NCBI RefSeq assembly: GCF_000721105.1
Contig: NZ_JOEV01000025.1
Coordinates: forward strand, 1 to 64,000
Length of the DNA stretch: 64,000 nt
DNA from: Streptomyces cellulosae
GTDB taxonomy: Bacteria; Actinomycetota; Actinomycetes; Streptomycetales; Streptomycetaceae
Direction: 5' to 3'
Shown here: positions 28,922-37,913 of the stretch, piece after piece
Numbering within the stretch: position 1 is the stretch's first letter
Layout of the letters: each line of letters starts with the position of its first letter
Translations under genes and position numbers: made by a program
Notes under the pieces: generated by a model
What the model was told of the DNA's origin: nothing
What the model saw: the letters and a program-made list of their open reading frames with translations, nothing else
Database searches by the model: none

Positions 28922-30319
28922 GTGACCCCCACACAGCCCCCCGCCCCGTCACCCCCGCGACGCACCCTGCTGCGCGCCCTGGCCGCCCTGCCGGCGTCGG
29001 CCGTGCTGCTGGGCGAAGGCTCCGGACTGCTCGGCACGGCGCTCGCCGCCGCCCCGCCGAGCGGCTCCGCCACCCGCTACACGATCGTGCCGTTCCTCAA
29101 CAGCAACGACGGCACAGTGAACGTCTACCAGTCCGACGACGCCACCGACTTCCGGCTCGCCAAGTCGTCCGCCTACACGCCGCCGAGCAACCGCATCCGC
29201 GACGCGAGCATCTTCAAGCACACCAACGGCTCCTACTACCTGACCTACACGACCCACACCTGGCAGGACCCGAGCACCACGATCGGCTTCGCCCGCAGCT
29301 CCGACCGGGTCACCTGGACGTTCCTCTACGACTACACGGTCCCGATCGCCAACCTGTCCCGCGCCTGGGCGCCGGAGTGGTTCGTCGACAGCGACGGCAG
29401 CGTGAACGTCATCGTGTCCTGCTCGACCGCGAGCGACGAGTGGAACTTCACTCCGTACGTCCTGAAGGCCACCAACTCGGCCCTCACGGCGTGGAGTTCA
29501 CCGGTGGCCCTGTCCGGCATCGGGGCCAACCACATCGACACATACATCGTGAGGATCGGCGCGACCTACCACGCCTTCACCAAGAACGAGACGGCGAAGT
29601 ACATCGAGTACGCGACGGCGTCCAGGCTGACAGGCCCCTACACGATCTCCCGGACGGGCGACTGGGCCGGCTGGGGCAGCTACCGAGAGGGTCCGGCGCT
29701 GATGCAGCTCGACAACGGCGGCTGGCGGATCTTCTTCGACGGCTACAGCGACGGGAACTACTACTACAGCGACAGCTACGACACCTTCGCGACCTGGTCG
29801 GCACCGACCGCGCTGCCCGTCGTCTCCGGTACGGCACGCCACTTCACCGTGATCAGGGAGACGGTGTCGGGCGGCCCGAGCCTGGCGAGGGGAGTGACCC
29901 GCTCGTTCCGGTCGGCAAACTTCTCCACCCGCTACTGGCAGACGCAGTCCTCGCTGCTCAACCTCCCCGTGGTCGGCGGCTCCAGCACCACCGCCGAGAA
30001 GCAGGCCGCCACCTTCACGGTCGTGGCCGGCCTCGCCGACGCGAACGCTTACTCCTTCCGTGACGCTTCCGGCAACTATCTGCGCCACTGGGACTTCCGC
30101 GCCCGATTCGACGCCAACGACGGCACGTCGACCTTTGCCAAGGACGCCACGTTCATCGCCCGCACCGGCAGCGCGTCGGGCTCGATGCGCTTCGAGTCGT
30201 ACAACTATCCCGGCTTCTACCTGCGCCACTACGACTACCAACTCCGCGTGGACCGCACGGACGGCACGGACCTGTTCCGGGCAGACAGCTCGTTCGTGCC
30301 GGTGACCGCCTGGGCCTGA
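28922..30319 (+). CDS. Tat-exported glycoside hydrolase (GH43-like) with AbfB arabinose-binding domain
   Basis: 465 residues. The signal has twin arginines (PPRRTLLRALAALPASAVLL) followed by an AxA-type cleavage region. Residues about 55-315 look like a five-bladed GH43-type beta-propeller (RIRDASIFKHTNGSYYLTYT, SRAWAPEWFVDSDGSVNVIV, YREGPALMQLDNGGWRIFFD); the last motif contains the likely acidic catalytic residue. Residues about 325-465 form an AbfB (CBM42) domain with FRDASGNYLRHWDFRARFD. A role in releasing arabinose from arabinan or arabinoxylan is inferred. GTG 28922 has GGAGAG upstream; ATG 28901 is the alternative. Confidence 0.82.
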   Translation: MTPTQPPAPSPPRRTLLRALAALPASAVLLGEGSGLLGTALAAAPPSGSATRYTIVPFLNSNDGTVNVYQSDDATDFRLAKSSAYTPPSNRIRDASIFKHTNGSYYLTYTTHTWQDPSTTIGFARSSDRVTWTFLYDYTVPIANLSRAWAPEWFVDSDGSVNVIVSCSTASDEWNFTPYVLKATNSALTAWSSPVALSGIGANHIDTYIVRIGATYHAFTKNETAKYIEYATASRLTGPYTISRTGDWAGWGSYREGPALMQLDNGGWRIFFDGYSDGNYYYSDSYDTFATWSAPTALPVVSGTARHFTVIRETVSGGPSLARGVTRSFRSANFSTRYWQTQSSLLNLPVVGGSSTTAEKQAATFTVVAGLADANAYSFRDASGNYLRHWDFRARFDANDGTSTFAKDATFIARTGSASGSMRFESYNYPGFYLRHYDYQLRVDRTDGTDLFRADSSFVPVTAWA

Positions 30320-30363
30320 GGTGCTCTGTCGCCGACCCGGGAGCGAGGCGGCGACGGTGCGGG

Positions 30364-30406
30364 AGCAGCCCCGAGGGGCCCTTGTCCGGGGCATCTCGGG
30401 GCTGCT
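30364..30406. terminator. Terminator between GH43 and DUF4396 genes
   Basis: A perfect 12-bp stem (AGCAGCCCCGAG with CTCGGGGCTGCT) and 19-base loop lie 44 bp after the GH43 stop. It can act on both convergent transcripts. Confidence 0.75.
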
Positions 30407-30442
30407 TCGGTCCGGCTGGTGGTCAGCGGTGGTCAGTGGTGG

Positions 30443-30958
30443 TCAGTGGTGTGCGTGGACGACGGCGTGGCCCTTGCCGCGGCCGATCATCCACTTGTTG
30501 ACCGGGGTGGTGATCAGGAAGGCGACCGCGAAGCCCCCGAGCGGGGCCGACCAGAACAGCGCGTCGGACAGGTGGGCGTCCATCGCGCCGGGGACCAGGG
30601 CGATGATGCCGTTGTCGACCAGTTCCATCACGGCGATGGAGACGGTGTCGGCGGCGAGTGCCACCTTGAGCGCGGACTTGAGGTCCAGGCCGGCCCGGCG
30701 CACCGCGACCAGGGTGAAGGAGTAGCCGAAGAGGAACGCGAGCGTGATCGCCAGGATCATGGTCGGCACGTTGCCCCACATCAGGGCGGTGCCGATCACC
30801 ATGCCGAGGATCTCGCCGACGGCGCAGCCGGTCAGGCAGTGCAAAGTCGCCTTGACGGCCGTTGCCCAGGACGCTCCGCCATGCCCGGCGTGGCCGTGGT
30901 GGTCCCCATGGGCGCCCTGGTCGTGAGCGGTACCGGCCTCGTGCGTGGTGTGGTCCAT
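30443..30958 (-). CDS. DUF4396 membrane protein, His-rich N-terminus
   Basis: 171 residues. A cytosol- or surface-exposed His-rich start (HDQGAHGDHHGHAGHGG) precedes three or four membrane helices containing LHCLTGCAVGEILGMVIGTA and MELVDNGIIALVPGAM. DUF4396 proteins often sit beside copper genes and have no assigned function. A perfect CsoR-type site lies 60 bp upstream, so copper induction is likely. Confidence 0.82.
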   Translation of the reverse strand: MDHTTHEAGTAHDQGAHGDHHGHAGHGGASWATAVKATLHCLTGCAVGEILGMVIGTALMWGNVPTMILAITLAFLFGYSFTLVAVRRAGLDLKSALKVALAADTVSIAVMELVDNGIIALVPGAMDAHLSDALFWSAPLGGFAVAFLITTPVNKWMIGRGKGHAVVHAHH

Positions 30959-31017
30959 GACCTTCTTCCCCCTTCCCGTCGAGTGGGCCCGTTCCGTGGC
31001 CCACGAGTGAGAAAGAT

Positions 31018-31034
31018 ATACCCCTGGGGGGTAT
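31018..31034 (-). promoter_or_regulatory. CsoR-type copper operator upstream of DUF4396
   Basis: ATACCCCTGGGGGGTAT fits ATACCC-N5-GGGTAT perfectly. CsoR releases such sites when it binds Cu(I). Confidence 0.8.
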
Positions 31035-31095
31035 ACATGCAACGGCCTTCGGCCCAGTGCTCGACGGAAACCTCCCGTCCGGCCCTCCTGGCGAG

Positions 31096-32529
31096 TCAGT
31101 GCACGTGCGGGACACCGGTCGGCTGTGGCTTGCCGCGCGGTACGAGTCCCAGGGTCACGACGGCGCTGACCGCCGCAGCGAGGGCGCAGACGGTGAAGGC
31201 GTCCGTGAAGCCGTTGACGGAGCCGGCCTCGATGCCCGAGGCGGCGACCGTGGAGACGACCGCCACGCCGATCGAGCCGCCCACCTCGTGGAAGGTGTTG
31301 ACGACTCCGGAGGCGAGGCCGGCCTCGTGGGGTTCCACCATGCCCAGAGCGGTGGTCGTGGCGGTGACGAAGACCGCGCCGACGCCGAAGGAGGCGACGG
31401 CGAAGCCGGGCAGCAGGCCCGTGTACACGCTGCCCTCGGCGGACAGCCGGGACAGCGGCAGTGATCCGGCGGCGGCGATCGCCATGCCGACCACGGCGAG
31501 GGCGCGGCTGCCGATCCGGCCGACGAGGCGGGAGCCGAGGTGGGCGCCGAGGCCGGTGGCCACGGCCACGGGCAGGAACAGCAGACCGGTCTTCAGCGGG
31601 CTGAAGCCACGGACGTGCTGGAGGTACACAGATCCGAGGAAGAAGTAGGCGATCAGCAGCGCGGTGGCGATCAGCATCAGGAACGCACCCGCGAGGACCG
31701 GGCGCCGGCTGAACATCCGCAGATCCATGAGTGGAGCCCCGCTCGCCCGTTCGACCGCGGCGAAGCACCCGTACAACAGCACGGCGGCGATCAGCGGCAG
31801 CACGGTGGCCGAGTCCCCCCAGCCGGAGTCACCCGCCTCCACCAGGCCGTAGATGAGCGAACCGGTGGCCGCGGTGACCAGCAGGGCGCCGGGTGCGTCG
31901 AGCCGAGCCGGTCGCGGGGTGCGGGCGGGAACGAACGCCGGCAGGGCGGCGAGGACGGCGAGGCCGATCGGGACGTTGATGAAGAAGACCCACTGCCAGC
32001 CCGGCCCGTCGGTCAGCGCGCCGCCGATCAGGACTCCGGCAGCCGCCCCCGAGCCGCCGATCGCGGCCCACACCCCCAGTGCCTTGTTGCGCTCGGTGCC
32101 GTGGAAGGTGGTGGTGACGATCGACAGCGCCGCGGGGGAGAGCAGGGCGGCGCCCACCCCCTGGGCGATCCGTCCGCCCAGCAGCGGCGCCGCGCTTCCG
32201 GCGAGTCCGGTGGCCAGGGAGGCGGTGGTGAAGACGGCGAGCCCGGCGAGGAGCGTGCGGCGGGCGCCGAGGGCGTCCGCGAGGCGTCCGCCGAGCAGCA
32301 TCAGCCCGCCGAAGCACAGGGTGTACGCGGTGACCGCCCAGGTCAGCGTCGCACGGTCCAGGGCGAGGTCCGCGGCCATGTCGGGCAGGGCGACGTTCAC
32401 CACGGTGACGTCGAGGATCAGCATGAACTGCGCGACGCAGATCAGGGCCAGGGCCGCCCAGCGGCGCGGATCGGCCGGAGGGTGGTGGTGTTCCGGCGCG
32501 GGGTGCGTGTGGCTTGCGGAGTGAGTCAT
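31096..32529 (-). CDS. MFS transporter, DHA2 (EmrB/QacA-like) drug exporter
   Basis: 477 residues with 14 predicted helices. Typical motifs are FMLILDVTVVNVALPDMAAD (motif D1), GGRLADALGARRTLLAG (motif A) and GVGAALLSPAALSI (motif C-like). It exports drugs or toxic metabolites with proton exchange. A His-rich start (HTHPAPEHHHPP) is unusual for the family. Divergent from a TetR regulator with two palindromes between them. Confidence 0.9.
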   Translation of the reverse strand: MTHSASHTHPAPEHHHPPADPRRWAALALICVAQFMLILDVTVVNVALPDMAADLALDRATLTWAVTAYTLCFGGLMLLGGRLADALGARRTLLAGLAVFTTASLATGLAGSAAPLLGGRIAQGVGAALLSPAALSIVTTTFHGTERNKALGVWAAIGGSGAAAGVLIGGALTDGPGWQWVFFINVPIGLAVLAALPAFVPARTPRPARLDAPGALLVTAATGSLIYGLVEAGDSGWGDSATVLPLIAAVLLYGCFAAVERASGAPLMDLRMFSRRPVLAGAFLMLIATALLIAYFFLGSVYLQHVRGFSPLKTGLLFLPVAVATGLGAHLGSRLVGRIGSRALAVVGMAIAAAGSLPLSRLSAEGSVYTGLLPGFAVASFGVGAVFVTATTTALGMVEPHEAGLASGVVNTFHEVGGSIGVAVVSTVAASGIEAGSVNGFTDAFTVCALAAAVSAVVTLGLVPRGKPQPTGVPHVH

Positions 32530-32583
32530 GACGCGTCCTTGTCGGCAGGGGGCGGGTACGGTTGCTCCCGCCTGCAACTGAAC

Positions 32584-32617
32584 TGTACGGCCCAGTACAT
32601 GTGAACTCAACTGTTCA
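32584..32617. promoter_or_regulatory. Twin TetR operator candidates
   Basis: Two 5-6-5 palindromes, TGTAC-N6-GTACA (32584-32599) and TGAAC-N6-GTTCA (32602-32617), lie between the MFS and tetR starts, 18 bp apart. Confidence 0.55.
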
Positions 32618-32642
32618 GTTCAGGGATTGCTAGGATCGGCGC

Positions 32643-33305
32643 ATGAGCGTGGACAGCGTCAAGCAGCCCCCGAGCGGGCCTCGCGCCGAACTGAAGCGGC
32701 AGGCCATCGTCCGGGCGGCGCGCGAACTCTTTCTCCGGGACGGGTTCGGCGTGGGCATGGACGCCATCGCCGCCGAAGCGGGCGTGTCGAAGGTGACCGT
32801 CTACAACCACTTCGGGAGCAAGGAGGCCCTGTTCACTGCGGTCATCACAAGCGCGCTCGACGAACCCCTCGGCCACGCCTCCTCGACCGCGATCGAACGG
32901 CTGCCCGAGGCGGAGGACCTGCGCGCGGCCCTGGTCGACGCCGCCCGCGCCTGGGTGCACGCCGTCAGGACGAACAAGGACGTCACCGCCCTGCGCAACC
33001 TCGTCGCCGCCGAACAGCACCGCTTCCCCGAACTCGGGCGGGCATGGCAGGAGCGCGGTCCGGAGGGCCACCATCCGGCCGTCGCCGGCGCCCTGCGCAC
33101 GCTCGCCGCCCAGGGCCGACTGGTCATCCCCGACCTGGAGGCCGCGATTTTCCAGCTCTACGCGCTCCTGGTCTTCCCCCACATGGTCTTCAGCACGTAC
33201 GGCACCCACATCGACGACGACCTGACCGAGCGCCTCATCGGCAGCGGCGTGGACATGTTCCTGGCGTACTACGGCCCGCGGCCCGCGCCGGATGCCGGGA
33301 AGTGA
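32643..33305 (+). CDS. TetR-family regulator of the MFS exporter
   Basis: 220 residues. The helix-turn-helix is MDAIAAEAGVSKVTVYNHFG near residues 40-59; the C-terminal part resembles the AefR-like TetR C-terminal domain. Divergent from and presumably repressing the DHA2 exporter. ATG 32643. Confidence 0.9.
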   Translation: MSVDSVKQPPSGPRAELKRQAIVRAARELFLRDGFGVGMDAIAAEAGVSKVTVYNHFGSKEALFTAVITSALDEPLGHASSTAIERLPEAEDLRAALVDAARAWVHAVRTNKDVTALRNLVAAEQHRFPELGRAWQERGPEGHHPAVAGALRTLAAQGRLVIPDLEAAIFQLYALLVFPHMVFSTYGTHIDDDLTERLIGSGVDMFLAYYGPRPAPDAGK

Positions 33306-33332
33306 CGTGCGCTGATCAGTGACGGCCCTCTG

Positions 33333-34244
33333 TCACGCGGCCATCATCAGCAGCATCGCGGACATGGTCCCGCCCATACCGATGTGGGCGGCCAGTGCCG
33401 CGTCCGGGGCGGCTCCGAGCTTGCGGCGCCGGCCGCGTCCCGACCTCTGGGCCACCCTGCTCCTGTCCCACACCGAGATCGTCAGCGACGCCAGGAAGAC
33501 GAGCACCGTGTCCGGCATGGAGAGCAGCCAGCGGCCCCAGCTGAAGGCCGTGCCGGCCCGTCCACGCTCGCCGGTGCCGGTGCCGGTGCCGGTGCCGCGG
33601 ACCCTGGCCCAGAGGGACGCGCCGATGGACAGCAGGAAGTACACGGCGAGTGCCGCGATCACGAACCGCCACAGGGAACCGGATCCGGCGGACGCACCCG
33701 CGTCGGCAGCGGAGTTGGCCATGCCGGACATGTCCATCCCCGGCATCGAGCCCATCCCCTCCGTTCCCTCCATCCCGTTCATCCCGTCCACGGGCTCCAT
33801 GCCGGCCATCCCGTGCGCGTCGGTCGGGCTCGCCATGTTCTCCATGCCCGGCATGTGTGCCATGGAGGAGCCGCCCAGGGCCAGTACCGGTCCGGACGGC
33901 GTGCTCGTCATGGCGAGGGTCATGATCACCATGCCGGCGCTGCCGACGATGAGATGCACCCAGTGGCGGCCGTGCTTCCACCCGCCCGCGCGCGTGTGCC
34001 TGACCGCCATGACCACGCCTCCGAGCCCGAGCACGCCGAACGCCGCCGCCCACCACATGCCGTGGCCCGCGTACCAGCCGACCGTCGCCGGCAGGGCCAT
34101 CGCCGTCATGCACAGACCCATCAGCAGGTCGCCGCCCGCCGCGTACCGGGCCTCACCGTTCGTGGTGGCCACCCGGACCGCGCTGACGGCGGCCACCAGG
34201 GCGGCGATCACGGCCACGGCCCAACTGAGCGCCAGAGTCCCCAT
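33333..34244 (-). CDS. DUF5134 membrane protein with Met-rich loop
   Basis: 303 residues. About seven membrane helices are interrupted by a long loop (about residues 125-175) full of Met-Gly motifs such as MAHMPGMENM, GMAGMEPVDGMNGM and MGSMPGMDMSGM, like copper-binding Met motifs. His residues in the helices (GWYAGHGMWWA, HWVHLIV) may also bind metal. No function is known; the setting among copper genes suggests a role in copper handling. No CsoR site was found upstream. Confidence 0.8.
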   Translation of the reverse strand: MGTLALSWAVAVIAALVAAVSAVRVATTNGEARYAAGGDLLMGLCMTAMALPATVGWYAGHGMWWAAAFGVLGLGGVVMAVRHTRAGGWKHGRHWVHLIVGSAGMVIMTLAMTSTPSGPVLALGGSSMAHMPGMENMASPTDAHGMAGMEPVDGMNGMEGTEGMGSMPGMDMSGMANSAADAGASAGSGSLWRFVIAALAVYFLLSIGASLWARVRGTGTGTGTGERGRAGTAFSWGRWLLSMPDTVLVFLASLTISVWDRSRVAQRSGRGRRRKLGAAPDAALAAHIGMGGTMSAMLLMMAA

Positions 34245-34512
34245 GTTCGTCTTCCCGATCGTCCGAGCACGGCGGGCCCGCGCTTACCGCGCCACCTCGT
34301 CGTGCGAAGCGCCCAGGGGCGCCGCGTGGGCATGTACTCCTAGTGCCCTTAGTACGTGGCGAGGCTGGACGGTGTTCAGGCGGCTGCTCGGATTCCCCGT
34401 CAGGAGTCGGCCGTTGACCGGGTCTCGTGGGTCGGTTCTGCCCCGCGTCCTTACGTTGACCAGGCTTCGACCTTCTTGCCTTGTCCCCAGGGCTGTCTCC
34501 GGGCCCCCGATC

Positions 34513-35085
34513 TCATCGCTGAAGAAACGCCAGCGTGCGATCGACCAGCAGGGCGGCCGCCTCGGGGACGTAGGACGCGAGGGTGTCGTCGGCGAAGTAG
34601 TGCTGGTCGCCCGGGTAGAGGAACAGTTCGGCCTGGTCGGCCGACGCGACGAGCGCCCGTGCCGCGTCGATGTCGCCCTCACCGGCGAAGAACGGGTCGG
34701 CATCCATGCCGTGCACCTGGACCGGCACGCCGTGCGGCCAGGCGGGACCGAACTCCGGGACCGGCACGCACGCGTAGTACAGCAGGGCTCCCCGCGCTCC
34801 GGGCCGGGTCTGTGCCAGCTTCTGTGCCGGCAGCACGCCCACGGAGAAGCCGGCGTAGACCAGATCGGCGGGCAGGTCCTCGACGGACCGGAGGCCGCGT
34901 TCGATCACCTCGCCGAAGCCGATCTGCTCGACGTAGCCCATGCCCTGCTCCAGGGTGTCGAACGTGCGGCCCTCGAAGAGGTCGGGCGTGTGCACGGTGT
35001 GCCCGGCGCGGCGAAGCATGTCGGCGAAACCGGTGATCCCCGACGTGAGTCCCAGGGCGTGATGGAACAGGACGAGGTCGGCCAT
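34513..35085 (-). CDS. Dienelactone hydrolase-family protein
   Basis: 190 residues. Alpha/beta-hydrolase fold starting VLFHHALGLTSGITGFADML; the nucleophile elbow is YAGFSVGVLPA, with Ser where classical dienelactone hydrolases have Cys, and the end has DQHYFADD with the likely catalytic His. GGAGG lies five bases before ATG 35085, so the in-frame ATG at 35124 is less likely. Substrate unknown. Confidence 0.82.
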   Translation of the reverse strand: MADLVLFHHALGLTSGITGFADMLRRAGHTVHTPDLFEGRTFDTLEQGMGYVEQIGFGEVIERGLRSVEDLPADLVYAGFSVGVLPAQKLAQTRPGARGALLYYACVPVPEFGPAWPHGVPVQVHGMDADPFFAGEGDIDAARALVASADQAELFLYPGDQHYFADDTLASYVPEAAALLVDRTLAFLQR

Positions 35086-35275
35086 CCCGGCCTCCGCAAG
35101 TGAGTTGTGCGACACATGATCCATGAAGTGAGTATGGCGGGAGCAGTCACGGCGTGGGGGCGGGTCGGGCGCGGGTACGCCTGGAGGTGAGGCCGACCCG
35201 CGCGGCTTGGAACCCGACGGGTGCCAGCCGCGCCGCACCCCGGCTCAGGACCCGGATCCGACCGCGGCGGACCCT

Positions 35276-35317
35276 GTTGCATATGGGTTGCATATAGTGA
35301 ACCATCGCATTAGCAAC
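35276..35317 (+). promoter_or_regulatory. Candidate nickel-regulator (Nur-like) site before the Ni/Co permease
   Basis: GTTGCATAT occurs twice (35276-35284 and 35287-35295, 11 bp apart), and ATTAGCAAC (35309-35317) is an inverted near-copy. TTGC/GCAA elements resemble the Nur box of Streptomyces as I remember it. Confidence 0.45.
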
Positions 35318-35352
35318 CCGCGACAGGATCCAACCCCGGGGGGAAGCCGCCC

Positions 35353-36474
35353 ATGACCACGCAGACCGCACCCGTCGCCCCGCGGCGCCGCCGGTTCGAC
35401 CGCGGGGAGATCCGGCGCCTGGCGGCGATGTACGGCTTCATCGCGGCTCTGCACGTGGCCGGGTTCGGGCTCTTCGCCTACTACAACGCCCGCTACCACG
35501 ACCTCGCCAACAGCCAGGGCGAGTTGCTGTACGCGGGTGCGGCCGGGCTGGCGTACACGCTCGGCATGCGACACGCCTTCGACGCGGACCACATCTCGGC
35601 CATCGACGACAGCACCCGGTACCTGCTGCAGAAGGGCAGGCGGCCGCTCGGCGTCGGCCTGGCCTTCTCGCTCGGCCATTCGACCGTCGTCTTCGTGCTC
35701 TCCGTGGGCATCGCCTTCGCCGCTCAGGCCGCGAACCGTTTCCAGGCGGGCTTCGCCGACATCGGCGGCGTCATCGGCACGCTGGTCTCGGGCGTGTTCC
35801 TGTACGCCATCGCCGCCCTGAACTTCGCCGTGCTGCGCGGCATCGTCAGGACCTGGCGCGAGGCGAAGGAGGGCCGCCACCAGCCGGAGGAGCTGGAGCA
35901 GTTGCTGGCCGACCGGGGGCTGATGAACCGGGTCTTCAAGGGCCGGTACAACAAGTTCATCGACCACGGCTGGCAGCTCTACTTCGTGGGCCTGCTCTTC
36001 GGCCTCGGCTTCGACACCGCCACCCAGGTCGGCGCCCTCGGCCTCGCGGCGGGCTCCGCCGCGGACGGCACGTTGCCGCCGCTCGCGATCATCGCACTGC
36101 CGTTGATCTTCGCGGCCGGCATGAGCCTGATGGACACCACCGACGGGGTGTTCATGGCCAAGGCGTACGAGTGGTCGTTCTCGAACCCCGTTCGCAAGAT
36201 CTACTACAACCTCACCATGACCGGCCTGTCGATCTTCGTGGCGTTCGTGGTCGGAACGGTGGAGCTGGTCTCCCTGCTCGCGGAGCGGCTCGGCGCGGCC
36301 GACGACGCACCCTGGTCATGGTTCGCCGCCCTCGACCTCAACACGATCGGCATCGTCATCGTGGTCACCTTCCTGGCGACCTGGATCGGCGCGGTCGCCC
36401 TGTGGAAGCTGCGTGGTTACGACGAGCGCTATTCGGTGCGCGCCGAGGCGGAGCCCGATCCGGCGTCCACCTGA
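35353..36474 (+). CDS. Nickel/cobalt permease, NiCoT (HoxN/NixA) family
   Basis: 373 residues with eight predicted helices. The signature RHAFDADHISAIDD (Ni/Co-binding His and Asp, about residue 75) is present, with GLGFDTATQV, LFAAGMSLMDTTDGVFM and FSNPVRKIYYNLTMTGLSI. It imports Ni2+ or Co2+, for urease, Ni-superoxide dismutase or cobalamin. Upstream repeats suggest nickel-dependent repression. Confidence 0.93.
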   Translation: MTTQTAPVAPRRRRFDRGEIRRLAAMYGFIAALHVAGFGLFAYYNARYHDLANSQGELLYAGAAGLAYTLGMRHAFDADHISAIDDSTRYLLQKGRRPLGVGLAFSLGHSTVVFVLSVGIAFAAQAANRFQAGFADIGGVIGTLVSGVFLYAIAALNFAVLRGIVRTWREAKEGRHQPEELEQLLADRGLMNRVFKGRYNKFIDHGWQLYFVGLLFGLGFDTATQVGALGLAAGSAADGTLPPLAIIALPLIFAAGMSLMDTTDGVFMAKAYEWSFSNPVRKIYYNLTMTGLSIFVAFVVGTVELVSLLAERLGAADDAPWSWFAALDLNTIGIVIVVTFLATWIGAVALWKLRGYDERYSVRAEAEPDPAST

Positions 36475-36560
36475 TCATCGGGGCGTGCGCTCACGGAAGT
36501 CCGGCTTCGTGATCCGTATGGCAAGCGAGTCCGACTCGCAGGCGTCTCACGCGTTGTCAG

Positions 36561-37472
36561 TCAGCCGAGTCCGGGCGGGCAGGCGACCAACAGCGGCAGC
36601 AGCGGAACCGCTACGGCGACGGCGGCGACGGAACTCCACAGGGCGGGGTGGGGCGCCTCCCGCGGACCCAGGACCCGCTGCAACCGGATGAGGACGGTGT
36701 GGCCGCCCGCGGCCAGCGCGCCGGCGGGGGGACGAGCCGCGGCCATCTCGTACATGGCGGTGGCCAGCACCTCGTCGGAGTGATGGCGCAGAGCGCGGTC
36801 GTCCGCGATCATCTCCAGCAGCAGCGCCGTCTGTTCGCGGGCGTGGCGGGCCAGGGGGAGCCGGCGGAACACCGAGTGGAAGGCCTCCACGGAGGCCAGG
36901 ACGAGGTGGTGTCGGCCCGCGATGTGGGCCTGCTCGTGCTCCAGTACGGCGCCGAGCTGTTCCGGCGTCAGCGCGCGCACGGCCGCGTCGCTGACCACGA
37001 CCCTGGGGCGGCGGCCGGGCAGGCAGTAGGCCGCGGGGAGGTCATACGGCAGGACGGTGGCGCTCAGTCGTGCCGAATGCCGGCCCACCAGGTCGAGGGC
37101 CTCCCGGTGTGCTGCCCGAGCCCGACGGGCGCGCATCACCTGGAAGGTGAAACTGGCCGCCAGGGCGATCGCGACGGCAGCGGGCACCCCGACGGCCAGC
37201 GGGTCCGTCAGACCGGGGTCGGGCCTGCCCACTTCCACATCGAACCCGCAGGAGTGGAGCAGGCCCACCAAGCCCGCGTGCAGGTGCTCGGTCGGCATGG
37301 CGAGGTGGTGGGCGAACAGCGCGATCCCGATCGAGAAGGACACCGCCAGGGCCTGCCACACCGCCGCCGCCAGCGCGGGAGCACGGTGTGGCCAGCGGGC
37401 TCGCAGGATCAGCCGCGGTGCGGCGAAACCCACCACTGTCGTGTAAACGACCAGGACGGCCGCCACGTTCAC
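36561..37472 (-). CDS. M56-family membrane metallopeptidase (BlaR1-like protease part)
   Basis: 303 residues, four or so membrane helices and a zinc protease motif HEQAH (VLEHEQAHIAGRHHLVL). It resembles the protease part of BlaR1/MecR1 without the penicillin-binding sensor. Its start overlaps the BlaI-family gene by 4 bp, so the pair forms a signalling unit in which proteolysis inactivates the repressor. Confidence 0.88.
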   Translation of the reverse strand: MNVAAVLVVYTTVVGFAAPRLILRARWPHRAPALAAAVWQALAVSFSIGIALFAHHLAMPTEHLHAGLVGLLHSCGFDVEVGRPDPGLTDPLAVGVPAAVAIALAASFTFQVMRARRARAAHREALDLVGRHSARLSATVLPYDLPAAYCLPGRRPRVVVSDAAVRALTPEQLGAVLEHEQAHIAGRHHLVLASVEAFHSVFRRLPLARHAREQTALLLEMIADDRALRHHSDEVLATAMYEMAAARPPAGALAAGGHTVLIRLQRVLGPREAPHPALWSSVAAVAVAVPLLPLLVACPPGLG

Positions 37473-37837
37473 GCATTCGCCTGTCGACCGACGTTCCGCA
37501 GGGCCTTGCGCAGGGCGGCCACCTCTTCCTCGGACATGTTCTCGACGAAGTGGACCAGGGCGGCGGGACGGTCCTTGCTCGCGCCAAGACCGTCCTCCAT
37601 GAGCGCGGCGGCGTACGCCTCACGGCTGCGGACCGGCGAGTACAGCCAGGCGCGGCCCTGCTTGCCCCGCAGCAGCCAGCCCTTGGTGTACAGGATGTTG
37701 GTGACGGTCATCACCGTCGTGTATGCGACGGGACGGATCTTGTTGATGTCGTCGACGACCTCACGCACCGTCGCCGGACGGTTCCACGTCCAGAGGCGGT
37801 CCATGATCTCCGCCTCGAGATCCCCCAACCGTCGCAT
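37469..37837 (-). CDS. BlaI/MecI/CopY-family repressor
   Basis: 122 residues. Winged helix (RLGDLEAEIMDRLWTWNRPA, VREVVDDINKIRPVAYTTVM) with a C-terminal dimer region. The family represses beta-lactamase or copper-export genes; here it is paired with an M56 protease. The signal is unknown. Confidence 0.9.
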   Translation of the reverse strand: MRRLGDLEAEIMDRLWTWNRPATVREVVDDINKIRPVAYTTVMTVTNILYTKGWLLRGKQGRAWLYSPVRSREAYAAALMEDGLGASKDRPAALVHFVENMSEEEVAALRKALRNVGRQANA

Positions 37838-37862
37838 GACACGTACTCCTTCTCACCATCGA

Positions 37863-37876
37863 ATGCGCAAGCGCAT
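37863..37876. promoter_or_regulatory. Palindromic operator candidate of the BlaI/M56 pair
   Basis: ATGCGCAAGCGCAT, a perfect 14-bp palindrome apart from its AA centre, lies 26 bp upstream of the blaI-like start. It differs from the classical TACA-TGTA BlaI box. Confidence 0.45.
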
Positions 37877-37913
37877 ACGTGAGGCCATAGTAGACGGCCC
37901 GTCAGCCGGCCCC

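Noticed and set aside
34245..34512. Possible transposase tail on the minus strand (LLTGNPSSRLNTVQ)
   Set aside because: Faint resemblance to the ends of Streptomyces TnpB proteins, but no motif or terminal repeats; too weak to call.
33319..35103. 594-codon plus-strand open frame over DUF5134 and the hydrolase-family gene
   Set aside because: Antisense shadow; both minus-strand genes are recognisable families.
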